Positions 15,145-22,867 of a stretch of 35,852 bases of DNA are shown one piece after another (position 1 is the stretch's first letter; the number at the start of each line of letters is the position of its first letter). A model generated the notes under the pieces. That model saw only the letters and a program-made list of their open reading frames with translations, had not been told where the DNA came from and did not search any database. The translations under genes and the position numbers were made by a program. Source of the DNA: Synergistaceae bacterium. Lineage in GTDB: Bacteria > Synergistota > Synergistia > Synergistales > Aminobacteriaceae. The stretch spans positions 1 through 35,852 of the forward strand of contig JAISQE010000181.1 of NCBI GenBank assembly GCA_031274425.1, given 5' to 3'.

Positions 15145-17136
15145 TCAAATTTCATCAAAAACGTCCACATACTGAGTCTGAAACGTCAAAGGACTGAAAG
15201 CGGCCCCGTCGCCCGAGTAAAACTTGCTGAAGAACTCCACATATTGAAGTCGCATGGCGTGCACGAAAGCGCCCAGCAGGTTGATGGCGAGGCTGAACAC
15301 GTGCCCTCCCAGGATGACGAAAATTGCCAAAACCCAGCCTACGAAGGGAACACCCGCGATCATCTTGCCCAGCAGGTTGATGACTGACCCGATGACCGCC
15401 GACCCCAGTCCCAGGGCTAGAAGGCGGCTGTAGCTCAAAATGTCTCCCAAATACGCCGTACTGCCGTAAAGGGCGTACAGTCCCAGTCCCACCTTCAGGA
15501 AGATGTTTTTTTCTTCTCTTCCCGCGTACCAGAATATCAAACCCGCTCCGGCGACCGCCATACCTATGCCTATTACGTAAAAGAAAAGAGGCAGCATGCT
15601 TCCTCCGCCCACAAAAAGAATCCCCACCACAAAAAGGATCCACGATATTTTACCCCCCACGGCGTCGGCATAATTGCTCTTGCGGAACTCGTCGTAAGCG
15701 GCGACGCTCAACCCGAACATCAGATGAACGACGCCCAAAAGAAGGGAAAGCCCCAAAATTGCCACGGGGTTTTTCAGCGGGTCCACGATGAGCAGCGCTT
15801 CTTTGAGAGGCCGCAAAAAGGCCATGAAGGGGAAAGCGTCGATGAAATCTCCGAAGAAGCTCCCTGTAACGAGTCCGTAAAGGAAAGTGGCCACCGCGCC
15901 CGCATAGAACAAGCGCATGAAATTCTTGGTGCTGGCGGGCATCTTGCGGTATTTTCTAAAGAGCAGCCACAAGATCGAGGCCATCACCACGGCGTACCCC
16001 GCGTCTCCCAGACACATGCCAAAGAATAGGAAGAAAAACGGAGCCATGGGGGAAGTGGGGTCCAGATGACCGTAAACAGGCGGGGAATACAAGTTGGTGA
16101 GGGCCTCCACGGGCCTGTTGAAGGCGTTGTTTTTCAGGAGGGTGGGAGGATGATCCTCCTTCGTGGGGTCGGAGACGGCAAACGCCACGGCGGGCCCCAC
16201 GGCCTCCACTTGTTTTTGCAGATTGGGCAAAGCCTCCGTCGGAATCCAAAAGCGCGTCCTGGTCGTGCTGCCGGTGGCGTCGCTGGCGGCGAGGGCATGG
16301 TAACGGTCGTGCAGGATCCCCCAGTAGTCGGACAGTCCCTGAACCGCCGGCATCCATTCGTCGGCCGTTTGCGCCAGGTCCCCCAGAAGTTGGGACTCTT
16401 GCCGTTCGTGTTCGGCCAGTCGGTCGGAGATCTTGGCGGATTCCCTGGCGACGGTCCCGGAGATGGAGGGGGGCAGTTCGACGATGGTCATGCCGTCGCG
16501 CACGCAAAGCTCCAGCACCTCTTGTTCACGCGCTCGCGCGTAGAGGATTACGACCCACGCCTCTTTGTCCTTGGAGTTTCGGGGCGCGACGAAAAATTCC
16601 GTGTCGTCCGAATAAGCCGCCAGGTCCTCCTTCAAGGTGTTCGCCTGCGCCGTGGAAAGCGTCCCCAAAACCCCTTTCAGGGTGCGGGTCCCCTCTCCCA
16701 AAACGGAGAGCGGGTGGGGAAAACCCCTTATCTTGGAAAGTATCCCGGCGTTCGTTTTAAGTTGCGCCGTCTCGATTCGCAGTTCGTTCAGCTTCGTTTC
16801 CGTCGTTTTGACGGACGAAGCGAGTTCTTTCAAATCCGTTTCTTGCGCTATTTGAGCCAATTCCTCCAGGGAGAGAGACGGTTTTTCCCCCAACAACCGG
16901 TCGATGGACGACACCGGGTCTTTATAGTGGCTCCCCAGCGCCCGGAACAGATACCGTATGTGGGTCTCCTGTTCCTCGCACGTCGTCAGTCGAGCGTCGA
17001 CTTCCGCCGGACGCGGGCCCGTTTCCTCGGATTCGATGATCTGGCACGCGCCGCTGCGTTGGAGGATTCTCGCGACATTTTCTTGAACGGATTTGTGATA
17101 GTAAAGCTCCACTTTCTTGAGCTCAGCTACGCCCAT
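15145..17136 (-). CDS. ntpI: V-type ATPase subunit I (a-type stator)
   Basis: Membrane stator that provides the ion half-channels beside the K ring. It has 663 residues: a cytoplasmic N-terminal half (~1-340) with long coiled-coil stretches, then about seven or eight transmembrane helices. The motif ILSYSRLLALGLGSAVIG contains Arg571, the expected equivalent of the essential channel arginine. PFFFLFFGMCLGDAGYA, near residue 365, is the family's first-helix signature. ATG at 17136 overlaps the upstream gene by 14 bp; GAGG precedes it at about 12 bases, so coupling probably helps. Confidence 0.94.
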   Translation of the reverse strand: MGVAELKKVELYYHKSVQENVARILQRSGACQIIESEETGPRPAEVDARLTTCEEQETHIRYLFRALGSHYKDPVSSIDRLLGEKPSLSLEELAQIAQETDLKELASSVKTTETKLNELRIETAQLKTNAGILSKIRGFPHPLSVLGEGTRTLKGVLGTLSTAQANTLKEDLAAYSDDTEFFVAPRNSKDKEAWVVILYARAREQEVLELCVRDGMTIVELPPSISGTVARESAKISDRLAEHERQESQLLGDLAQTADEWMPAVQGLSDYWGILHDRYHALAASDATGSTTRTRFWIPTEALPNLQKQVEAVGPAVAFAVSDPTKEDHPPTLLKNNAFNRPVEALTNLYSPPVYGHLDPTSPMAPFFFLFFGMCLGDAGYAVVMASILWLLFRKYRKMPASTKNFMRLFYAGAVATFLYGLVTGSFFGDFIDAFPFMAFLRPLKEALLIVDPLKNPVAILGLSLLLGVVHLMFGLSVAAYDEFRKSNYADAVGGKISWILFVVGILFVGGGSMLPLFFYVIGIGMAVAGAGLIFWYAGREEKNIFLKVGLGLYALYGSTAYLGDILSYSRLLALGLGSAVIGSVINLLGKMIAGVPFVGWVLAIFVILGGHVFSLAINLLGAFVHAMRLQYVEFFSKFYSGDGAAFSPLTFQTQYVDVFDEI

Positions 17137-17446
17137 ATCGCACCATCACCTCTTCCGTTATCCACGCCGCCGCGTTCGCGACCTTCTCTCTGTGCTTGGC
17201 GTAAAAAGCCTTGGCGGCCGTTTCTCGTTCGGATATGACGCTTCGCGCTTTCGCCTCGGCCGTTCGCTCGGCCATTTGAATTTTTTCGCGAAACTGTTTC
17301 GTCGCCGCTTGCTTCGCTTCTTTGACGGCATTTTCAGCGTCCGCCAAGGCTTTGTTCAATTTTTTAGCCGCGTTGACTTTCGCTTCCTGAACGTTTTTCG
17401 TCGATTTCTCTTCCGCCGCTTTTATTTCGTCGATCAGATCCGCCAT
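17123..17446 (-). CDS. ntpF: V-type ATPase subunit G/H (peripheral stalk)
   Basis: First gene of the operon, equivalent in position to E. hirae ntpF. The 107-residue protein is one long, highly charged helix (MADLIDEIKAAEEKSTKNVQ, then Ala/Lys/Glu-rich), the partner of subunit E in the peripheral stalk. It ends in a short segment (AAWITEEVMVRYGRS) characteristic of AhaH/G-type subunits. I choose ATG at 17446 with AGGAGG eleven bases upstream; a GTG four codons earlier overlaps the RBS. Confidence 0.85.
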   Translation of the reverse strand: MADLIDEIKAAEEKSTKNVQEAKVNAAKKLNKALADAENAVKEAKQAATKQFREKIQMAERTAEAKARSVISERETAAKAFYAKHREKVANAAAWITEEVMVRYGRS

Positions 17447-17496
17447 TCTCGAGTCCACCTCCTCTCGTGGGTACCCTCTATATGGGAACGACGTGT

Positions 17497-17524
17497 ATTA
17501 TCTCATCCTCATTCGCAAAATCAA
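17497..17524 (-). promoter_or_regulatory. Promoter of the V-ATPase operon
   Basis: Minus strand TTGATT (-35, 17524-17519), 16-bp spacer, GATAAT (-10, 17502-17497); TAATAC two bases further gives an 18-bp spacer. It lies ~50 bp before the first start codon. Confidence 0.6.
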
Positions 17525-17568
17525 GTTCGCACTGCTTACACCGGCTATTTACGTAAAACGGTCCCAAT

Positions 17569-17599
17569 AAAAAAAGCGGCGCCATAAAGGGGCCGCCTT
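17569..17599 (-). terminator. Terminator of the HU gene
   Basis: Minus strand AAGGCGGC pairs with GCCGCTTT around an 11-base loop that has its own CC/GG pair, followed by a run of seven T. It lies 27 bp after the HU stop and just before the V-ATPase promoter. Confidence 0.88.
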
Positions 17600-17625
17600 C
17601 AACAGCATAAAGACCCTCGCGGAGT

Positions 17626-17928
17626 TTACTTCTTTTTCTTGCTGCCCTTCACTGCCAGTACTTTCTCTTTCAGATCTTTGCCCGGGCGGAAGACAGGAAC
17701 TTTTTTCGCCGGAATCTTGACGATCTTCGTGGGGTCCTGGGGGTTACGGCCCTCGCGAGCCGCGCGATCCTTGACCTCGAATACGCCGAAACCGACGAAC
17801 GTGCACTTCTCGCCCTTAGCAAGGGCTCCCTCGATGGAACTGAAAACTTCTTCGACAACCGGAGTGACGTCTTTCTTCTTCGCGTTCAGTTTTTCAGCGA
17901 TTCCATCAATAAGTTCGGCCTTCGTCAC
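17626..17928 (-). CDS. hup: HU family DNA-binding protein
   Basis: Nucleoid protein that binds and bends DNA as a dimer. The 100 residues match the HU/IHF fold: MTKAELIDGIAEKLNAKKKD, then GFGVFEVKDRAAREGRNPQD (the HU signature leading into the DNA-binding arm), IPAKKVPVFRPGKDLKEKV, and a Lys-rich tail ending GSKKKK. The start is GTG at 17928 with GGAGG at 8 bases. It is monocistronic with its own promoter and terminator. HU and IHF-type subunits cannot be told apart with certainty from this alone, but only one such gene is seen here. Confidence 0.95.
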   Translation of the reverse strand: MTKAELIDGIAEKLNAKKKDVTPVVEEVFSSIEGALAKGEKCTFVGFGVFEVKDRAAREGRNPQDPTKIVKIPAKKVPVFRPGKDLKEKVLAVKGSKKKK

Positions 17929-17959
17929 AACTTACACCTCCATGGGAAGATTTTTCTGC

Positions 17960-17987
17960 ATTCTAACAGCCTTTATAAATTATGCAA
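17960..17987 (-). promoter_or_regulatory. Promoter of the HU gene
   Basis: Minus strand TTGCAT (-35), 16-bp spacer, TAGAAT (-10, five of six consensus positions), in an AT-rich stretch ~30 bp upstream of the GTG start. Confidence 0.6.
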
Positions 17988-18115
17988 GTCCTTTTTGAGT
18001 TATTTGAGAAGATTTTATCAATATAGGTGCAAAAATGATTCTAATGTCCTATTTGCCAAAGTCTTATGACTCACGAATGTTTCTTTGTCAGCGCAACCAT
18101 TTTTTCGGGAAAGTA

Positions 18116-18144
18116 TTGTTCTTGAACGAGGGCTCGGGTATCCT
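18116..18144 (+). promoter_or_regulatory. Possible promoter of serS
   Basis: TTGTTC (18116-18121), 17-bp spacer, TATCCT (18139-18144), about 45 bp before the start codon. Both hexamers are imperfect. The ~260-bp region between HU and serS shows no T-box-like specifier or anti-terminator that I can recognise. Confidence 0.35.
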
Positions 18145-18189
18145 AACCCTAATCATTTTAACCTAATTATTTAAGCGGGAGGAAAGGAA

Positions 18190-19479
18190 ATGCTGGACAT
18201 CAAATTATTGCGGACAACGCCGGAGCTCGTCAGGGAGAACCTCCGGAAAAAGTTTCAGGAGCACAAGCTGCCTCTGGTGGACGAGATCGTCGAACTGGAC
18301 CGGCAAAGCCGCGAGGCGAGAACAAAGGGCGACGCCCTCAGGAGCCGGAGGAACTCCCTCAGCAAGGAAATCGGCGTCGCGATGGCGGAGGACCGCAAAG
18401 AAGACGCGGAGCGCAACAAGACCCTGGTCGCGGAGATGGCCCAGGAGCTGGCGAACCTGGAGGCCCTGGAGGAAAAACTCTCCGCCGAGATCCGCGAGAA
18501 AATGATGGTTCTCCCCAATATCATCGACCCCTCGGTGCCGATCGGCAGGAACGACGGCGACAACGTGGAGGTCGAGCGCTTCGGGGAGCCCACGGTCCCC
18601 GATTTCGAGGTTCCCTATCACGTGGACATCATGGAGAGGTTTCGCGGGATCGACCTGGACAGCGCCAGGAAAACCAGCGGAAACGGGTTTTATTACCTTG
18701 TGGGGGACATCGCGCGTTTGCACTCGGCCGTCCTTTCCTACGCTCGGGATTTCATGATCGACCGGGGGTTCGTCTACTGCGTCCCCCCTTTCATGATCCG
18801 AGAACACGTGGTCAGCGGCGTCATGAGCTTCGCGGAGAGGGAGAACATGATGTATAAGATCGAGGGGGAGGACCTGTACTTGATCGGCACCAGCGAGCAC
18901 TCCATGATCGGCAAGTTCATCGATTCGATTCTGGACGAGGAAAGCCTGCCTCAGGCATGGACCAGCTACTCGCCCTGCTTTCGCAAGGAAGTCGGGGCAC
19001 ATGGCATCGAGGAGCGGGGCGTGTACCGCATCCATCAGTTCGAGAAGCAGGAGATGATCGTCGTCTGCAGGCCGGAGGAAAGCCCCGAGTGGTTCGTGAG
19101 GCTCTTCCGAAACACGGTGGATTTTTTCCGATCCCTGGAGATCCCTGTGCGGACTCTGGAGTGTTGTTCCGGCGACCTGGCGGACCTGAAGGTGAAAAGC
19201 GTCGACGTGGAAGCGTGGTCGCCCCGGCAGCGCAAGTACTTCGAGGTCGGAAGCTGCTCCAACCTGGGCGACGCTCAGGCGCGCCGGCTGGGCATCCGCG
19301 TCAAAAACAAAGAAAAAGGGAATTATTTCGCCCATACCCTCAACAACACGGTCACGGCTCCGCCGCGTATGTTGATCGCGTTTTTGGAAAACAACCTGAG
19401 GGGAGACGGCTCCATCGCCGTGCCGAAGGCGCTGCGTCCGTACATGGGAGGAAAAGAACTTCTCGAATGCCCCGCGTGA
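18190..19479 (+). CDS. serS: Seryl-tRNA synthetase
   Basis: Charges tRNA-Ser (and tRNA-Sec) with serine. It has 429 residues: an N-terminal long coiled-coil tRNA arm (~30-105) and a class II catalytic core. Motif 2 spans FRKEVGAHGIEERG (264-277) and RIHQFEKQEM. Motif 3 is APPRMLIAFLEN with Arg393, and the C-terminus is the usual VPKALRPYMGG. The active-site wording is unusual for a bacterium: TSEH (234-237) instead of TAEV, GAHG instead of GSxGRDTRG, and TLNNTVTAPPR instead of NGSGLAVGR. These resemble archaeal-type SerRS variants. ATG at 18190 has GGGAGG seven bases upstream. It stands alone with its own terminator. Confidence 0.95.
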   Translation: MLDIKLLRTTPELVRENLRKKFQEHKLPLVDEIVELDRQSREARTKGDALRSRRNSLSKEIGVAMAEDRKEDAERNKTLVAEMAQELANLEALEEKLSAEIREKMMVLPNIIDPSVPIGRNDGDNVEVERFGEPTVPDFEVPYHVDIMERFRGIDLDSARKTSGNGFYYLVGDIARLHSAVLSYARDFMIDRGFVYCVPPFMIREHVVSGVMSFAERENMMYKIEGEDLYLIGTSEHSMIGKFIDSILDEESLPQAWTSYSPCFRKEVGAHGIEERGVYRIHQFEKQEMIVVCRPEESPEWFVRLFRNTVDFFRSLEIPVRTLECCSGDLADLKVKSVDVEAWSPRQRKYFEVGSCSNLGDAQARRLGIRVKNKEKGNYFAHTLNNTVTAPPRMLIAFLENNLRGDGSIAVPKALRPYMGGKELLECPA

Positions 19480-19516
19480 TCGCCCTGAGGACGAACGAGG
19501 GCAAACGGTAAATTTT

Positions 19517-19553
19517 CCCCAAGCGCCCGCCTGACGAAGCCGGGCGCTTGGGG
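19517..19553. terminator. Perfect 13-bp stem between convergent genes
   Basis: CCCCAAGCGCCCG (19517-19529) pairs exactly with CGGGCGCTTGGGG (19541-19553) around an 11-base loop. It sits between the ends of serS (+) and the ATPase gene (-), so it probably serves both. AAATTT lies on its left side, giving a short T stretch for neither strand in canonical position, so efficiency is uncertain. Confidence 0.65.
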
Positions 19554-19574
19554 TTCGAACGCTTACAACCAGCG

Positions 19575-20801
19575 CTAGGCTTCTTTCGAAGAAAATTTCA
19601 TGACGATGTACATAAAGATCATATTGTTGATGATGGCGTATTCTCCTTTAATTCCCGTCGGAGTTATCGCGTGAATGTTTTTCATCCTGTTTAAAAAATT
19701 ATCCATCTTGAGCTGCTCTTTTTGCGACAGCTTCGTTTTGAGGTCCGCCCTCGTAAATACGGTGCTCCATGAATCTTTTACGATGTCCGCCAGTTTTTTC
19801 AAAATCGCGACATAATCTTTGCTTTGTAACGCGTGCAGGACGTTGGGCTCAAAATATTTTCTCCCTATTATCTCGCACGCGCCTTGTATTCCATTGGACG
19901 CCTCAATCGTCGTGATGGGGTTTTCGCCCGTATGCGCCCAGTAAATGGCGTCCCCTATAAGGTGCATGATCTTGGGGAACCCCGAAGACCACATCGCCAT
20001 ATGTTTGATGGCTTCCAATTCGTATGTCATAAAAACGGAATCGAACGCCCTCCTGAAAAAAACCTCTCTTTCTTCCATAGACAAGTGCCCAATATCGACG
20101 ACGTCAAAAATTCGATTGACGGGTTCATGAGCTTCAACCAACGCCCTACGCCGATGCTCGACGCCGCACAGCATTAGCAACAGAGGAACTTGAGCGTCTT
20201 TGCTCTGCACGGCGTTCGTATCCCACAAGCCCTTTAAAAATTGCGCGAAATCAACCTGAGACGCCATTCCATTTATTTCGTCGAGAATTAAAAATATCCC
20301 ATAGGACTCGCTGCGTTTGACTCTCGTATAAATCGCTCGTAAAAAGTGCAACAATCCTTGATGGGACACAATATTGGGGGCCTGTTGTCTCAACTTCTCA
20401 AAATTATAGCCAAACCCCATAATCTCCACTTCGCCGAGAAAATCCCCTAAAAATTTACCCAGATGCTCTTTCCATCTTTTGGGGTTGTAGATTTCCGCGT
20501 CGATGACGGCTTGCAAAATAGCCACTGCAACGTCATTTAATGACTTACAGCCGGCAAGCTGGGCGTAAACGGGAAAAAGCCCGTGCTCTGTTTCCGCTTT
20601 CCAAGCGAGGTAACGCGCGAGAGAACTTTTGCCTATGCCATAATCCCCGCGCACAAAAAAAGAAACCGATTTTCCCTGTTTCACCTGGCCCATTCCCCGT
20701 TCGGTAATGCGATCCAGTTCGTTTTCTCTCCCCACAAACAACTCTATAGGGACAGGCTGATCGGGATAAAAAGGGCTTTTTTTCTCCATTACAGTAGGCA
20801 T
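19575..20801 (-). CDS. Orc1/Cdc6-like P-loop ATPase of unknown role
   Basis: A 408-residue AAA-type ATPase. It begins with a PIELFVGRENELDRI segment, the hallmark N-box of Orc1/Cdc6/AAA_16-like proteins. Then come Walker A GDYGIGKSS (52-60), Walker B FLILDE (170-175), a sensor 1 region (LLLMLCGVEHRRRA) and sensor 2-like GFPKIMHLIGDA (274-285), followed by a C-terminal ~110-residue winged-helix-like region (ADLKTKLSQKEQLKMDNFLN). I choose ATG at 20801, with GGAGG seven bases upstream; a longer frame upstream has no RBS and is arginine-rich junk. It lies 47 bp after the SGNH gene on the same strand. Codon use is AT-richer than its neighbours, so transfer is possible. Related proteins occur in defence islands and mobile elements, but no partner is visible here. 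Confidence 0.75.
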   Translation of the reverse strand: MPTVMEKKSPFYPDQPVPIELFVGRENELDRITERGMGQVKQGKSVSFFVRGDYGIGKSSLARYLAWKAETEHGLFPVYAQLAGCKSLNDVAVAILQAVIDAEIYNPKRWKEHLGKFLGDFLGEVEIMGFGYNFEKLRQQAPNIVSHQGLLHFLRAIYTRVKRSESYGIFLILDEINGMASQVDFAQFLKGLWDTNAVQSKDAQVPLLLMLCGVEHRRRALVEAHEPVNRIFDVVDIGHLSMEEREVFFRRAFDSVFMTYELEAIKHMAMWSSGFPKIMHLIGDAIYWAHTGENPITTIEASNGIQGACEIIGRKYFEPNVLHALQSKDYVAILKKLADIVKDSWSTVFTRADLKTKLSQKEQLKMDNFLNRMKNIHAITPTGIKGEYAIINNMIFMYIVMKFSSKEA

Positions 20802-20848
20802 TGTCCGCCCTCCCTTCATACTCAAAAACGGAAAGCTGTACGCGGCCG

Positions 20849-21508
20849 CTATACCATCATTTCTTTTGTTTTTGCCGCGATGACCTCCGCGAATCTGGCG
20901 TGGGAGGCCGCGTTCAGGTGGAGGCCGTCTATCGGGCTCGCGGAGACGAAGGAGGCCGCGTTCAAAAACCCGCATTGGTACCGTTCCGCGATTTTTTCGT
21001 AAATGGCCGGAAGCCGCCGCGATTTTTCCTGGGAGGCCGCGCTGAATCCGCTGTAATATTCGCCTTTTTCATTTAGGGGCAAGAGCTCGGGGGGACTGAC
21101 GACGAGCAGTTTGACGTCGCGGGAGAGGGAGGAGGGAATCACATAGCGCAATTCTCGTATCAATCGCTCCAGCCCCATGCCGACGACGCTGGCCTGGGCG
21201 GCGTACACGTCCTTCAAATCGTTGGCGCCCAGCATGAGGACGATCAGGTCGAGGGGCTCGTGAGAGTAAAACGAAACCGGGAAATGCGACAGCGCACAGC
21301 GTCCGGGGCGAATGGGGTCCTCGAAAACCGTGGTCCTGCCGTTGTAGCCCTCTTCGACAATCCGGTGTCCGTCCCCCAGAATCGCGGACAAGCGCCCCGT
21401 CCACCGCACGTCGTAGGGGTATCGATCGAATTCCCCGGTCTCGAAGTCGTAGGCCTCGGGGTTGAATCCCCAGGTGTTCGAATCCCCGTAACACATGATC
21501 GTTTTCAT
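20849..21508 (-). CDS. SGNH/GDSL family hydrolase
   Basis: A 219-residue esterase/lipase-like hydrolase, probably cytosolic as no signal peptide is seen. Block I is CYGDSNTWGF with nucleophile Ser10; block II glycine is in EGYNGRT (53-59); block III is MLGANDLKD with Asn96; block V is DGLHLN with Asp194 and His197. The GDSNTWGxNP wording is that of arylesterase/acetylxylan-esterase-like bacterial SGNH enzymes. ATG at 21508 follows a repeated AAGG-containing leader. It may be cotranscribed with the ATPase gene. The substrate is unknown. Confidence 0.88.
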   Translation of the reverse strand: MKTIMCYGDSNTWGFNPEAYDFETGEFDRYPYDVRWTGRLSAILGDGHRIVEEGYNGRTTVFEDPIRPGRCALSHFPVSFYSHEPLDLIVLMLGANDLKDVYAAQASVVGMGLERLIRELRYVIPSSLSRDVKLLVVSPPELLPLNEKGEYYSGFSAASQEKSRRLPAIYEKIAERYQCGFLNAASFVSASPIDGLHLNAASHARFAEVIAAKTKEMMV

Positions 21509-21524
21509 GAAAATTCCGCCCTTT

Positions 21525-21558
21525 CCCAATTTTAACCTTTTCCCAATTCCAACCTTTC
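21525..21558 (-). repeat. Two 17-bp direct repeats in the SGNH leader
   Basis: Plus strand CCCAATTTTAACCTTTT and CCCAATTCCAACCTTTC in tandem, with a partial third copy reaching the start codon. Each copy carries an AAGG on the minus strand, so the RBS region has been multiplied. Confidence 0.65.
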
Positions 21559-21810
21559 TCTCCGGCTGTCTTCCCTTTCGTATTATCTCTTCCCGGCCGC
21601 GCCTTTGCAACTCGCTCCGCCCCAGCGGGCGACGGGCGGTTTTGCGTAATAAACCCGACAAAAGAGCGTAAAGCCCGCGATTTTTTCACATCACATAGAA
21701 TTGCATAGAATCGTATAGGTATTTTTACTGACTTGTGCCGGGAGTTTCGTCCCGTATCGGCGCAGTCTGGGATATAATCCTCTACGTTAGTAAAATGAGG
21801 AGGGCATGGT
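21559..21810. other. Divergent intergenic region, SGNH / comB
   Basis: Holds three 10-bp repeats (CATAGAATTG, CATAGAATCG, TATAGGTATT, 21694-21723). It also holds a small GCCGGGA...TCCCG dyad ~30 bp upstream of the comB -10, which could be an operator. I see no gene or RNA here. Confidence 0.4.
21773..21778 (+). promoter_or_regulatory. -10 element upstream of comB-like gene
   Basis: A perfect TATAAT 33 bp before the start codon. No -35 of quality lies at 16-18 bp; instead a CGGGA/TCCCG dyad occupies that region, which may mean the promoter is activator-dependent. Confidence 0.5.
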
Positions 21811-22809
21811 ATGTCGAAACCTGTACAGGTAGAGGTGATTCTTTCGCTGAGTGAATACCTGCCGGTTGTGGATGTTTGGTTGATCGTCGATATATTGCGG
21901 GCCAGCACCATGATGGTGAGCTGGTTTGCGGCGGGCGGCGGCGATCTTTACCCGACCGCCTCCGTGGAAGACGCGCGACGCTTGGCCGCGTCCCTGAAGG
22001 AAGAGGGCAAAGAGCCCCTTCTGATGGGGGAACAAAACGCCATCGCGCCCCAGGGATTCGATCTGGGGAACTCTCCTTTGAGCATAACGCCGGAATTGGT
22101 TCAAAATGCTTCCTGCGCGGTCATGGCAACCACCAACGGAACGAAAGCCATGCTGAAAGCCGCCTCGACCGGAACGCCCGTGTTGGTCGCCTGTGCCCGC
22201 AACGCTTTTGCCGTTCTCGACGCGGCGCTTTCCAAAGGATATCGTATCGGGATCTTTTGCTCCGGGCGCAAAGGGCGTCCCTCCTGGGACGACACTTTAT
22301 GCGCGGGGCTTTTGGTCGCCTACCTGACGGAGCATTTCCCGGACACGCGGTTGGCCGACGGCGCGCGGTTGGCCCATCTCGCGTGGAGGGGCTCGAAGGA
22401 TTTCAAGTCATCCCTCAAAACAGCCGATCACGCGATTTTTTTGGAGAAGGTCGGATACGGCGGAGACGTGGCCTTCGCGGCCGAGATCGACGCCGTTCGC
22501 GTCGTGCCCGAGTTGCACGAGCTTCTCGCTGAAAAAGAAAACGGAAAAGAAAATGAGAAAGAAATGCGCGCCGTTTTGCGCCTTGCCCCGTCGACCGAGA
22601 AGTCGTTTGTTCTCGACGACCGCCCCCTGCCGTCCCCATCGGGACTGGACACGGGGACGACGTCTTTCGGCGTTTTCGCCGACCCCGAAAGAGATCGAAC
22701 CCAAAGCCCGGTCTCCGCGGTGTGGCGAGAAGAACTTGGCGTCGGGGAGGTTTTCTTCGCGGGCGAAACTTACAGAAAACAGCGCAAAAACAGGGCCAGA
22801 AGGACCTAA
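21811..22809 (+). CDS. comB: ComB-family 2-phosphosulfolactate phosphatase homologue with C-terminal extension
   Basis: The first ~240 residues match the Mg2+-dependent ComB family, which dephosphorylates 2-phosphosulfolactate to sulfolactate in coenzyme M or sulfonate metabolism. Motifs are VDILRAST (26-33), MGEQN and GFDLGNSP (82-89), ATTNGT (106-111), FCSGRKG (149-155) and WDDTLCAG (159-166). Family members usually end near residue 240. Here a 12-bp-repeat linker (EKENGKENEKE) leads into ~85 extra, charged residues. Start ATG at 21811 has GGAGG at 7 bases. larC follows after 58 bp. No other coenzyme-M gene is present, so the true substrate in this organism is open; the symbol denotes family only. 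Confidence 0.78.
   Translation: MSKPVQVEVILSLSEYLPVVDVWLIVDILRASTMMVSWFAAGGGDLYPTASVEDARRLAASLKEEGKEPLLMGEQNAIAPQGFDLGNSPLSITPELVQNASCAVMATTNGTKAMLKAASTGTPVLVACARNAFAVLDAALSKGYRIGIFCSGRKGRPSWDDTLCAGLLVAYLTEHFPDTRLADGARLAHLAWRGSKDFKSSLKTADHAIFLEKVGYGGDVAFAAEIDAVRVVPELHELLAEKENGKENEKEMRAVLRLAPSTEKSFVLDDRPLPSPSGLDTGTTSFGVFADPERDRTQSPVSAVWREELGVGEVFFAGETYRKQRKNRARRT
22534..22566 (+). repeat. 12-bp repeats in the ComB linker
   Basis: AAAGAAAACGGA, AAAGAAAATGAG, then a partial AAAGAAATG encode the KENG/KENE/KE linker between the ComB core and its extension. Confidence 0.6.
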
Positions 22810-22867
22810 ACGAAGCATTGTGAACATCTTGGACGTCAAATCGCTCACTCAAAGAAGGTAACCGGAA

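Noticed and set aside
17929-18189. T-box or other riboswitch upstream of serS
   Set aside because: Region is only ~260 bp and shared with the divergent HU promoter; no specifier loop, T-box sequence or terminator/antiterminator pair could be recognised.
19494-20975. Longer 466-aa start for the Orc1-like ATPase
   Set aside because: The extra N-terminal ~58 residues are Arg-rich read-through of the intergenic region and overlap the SGNH gene end; the ATG at 20801 has a good GGAGG site.
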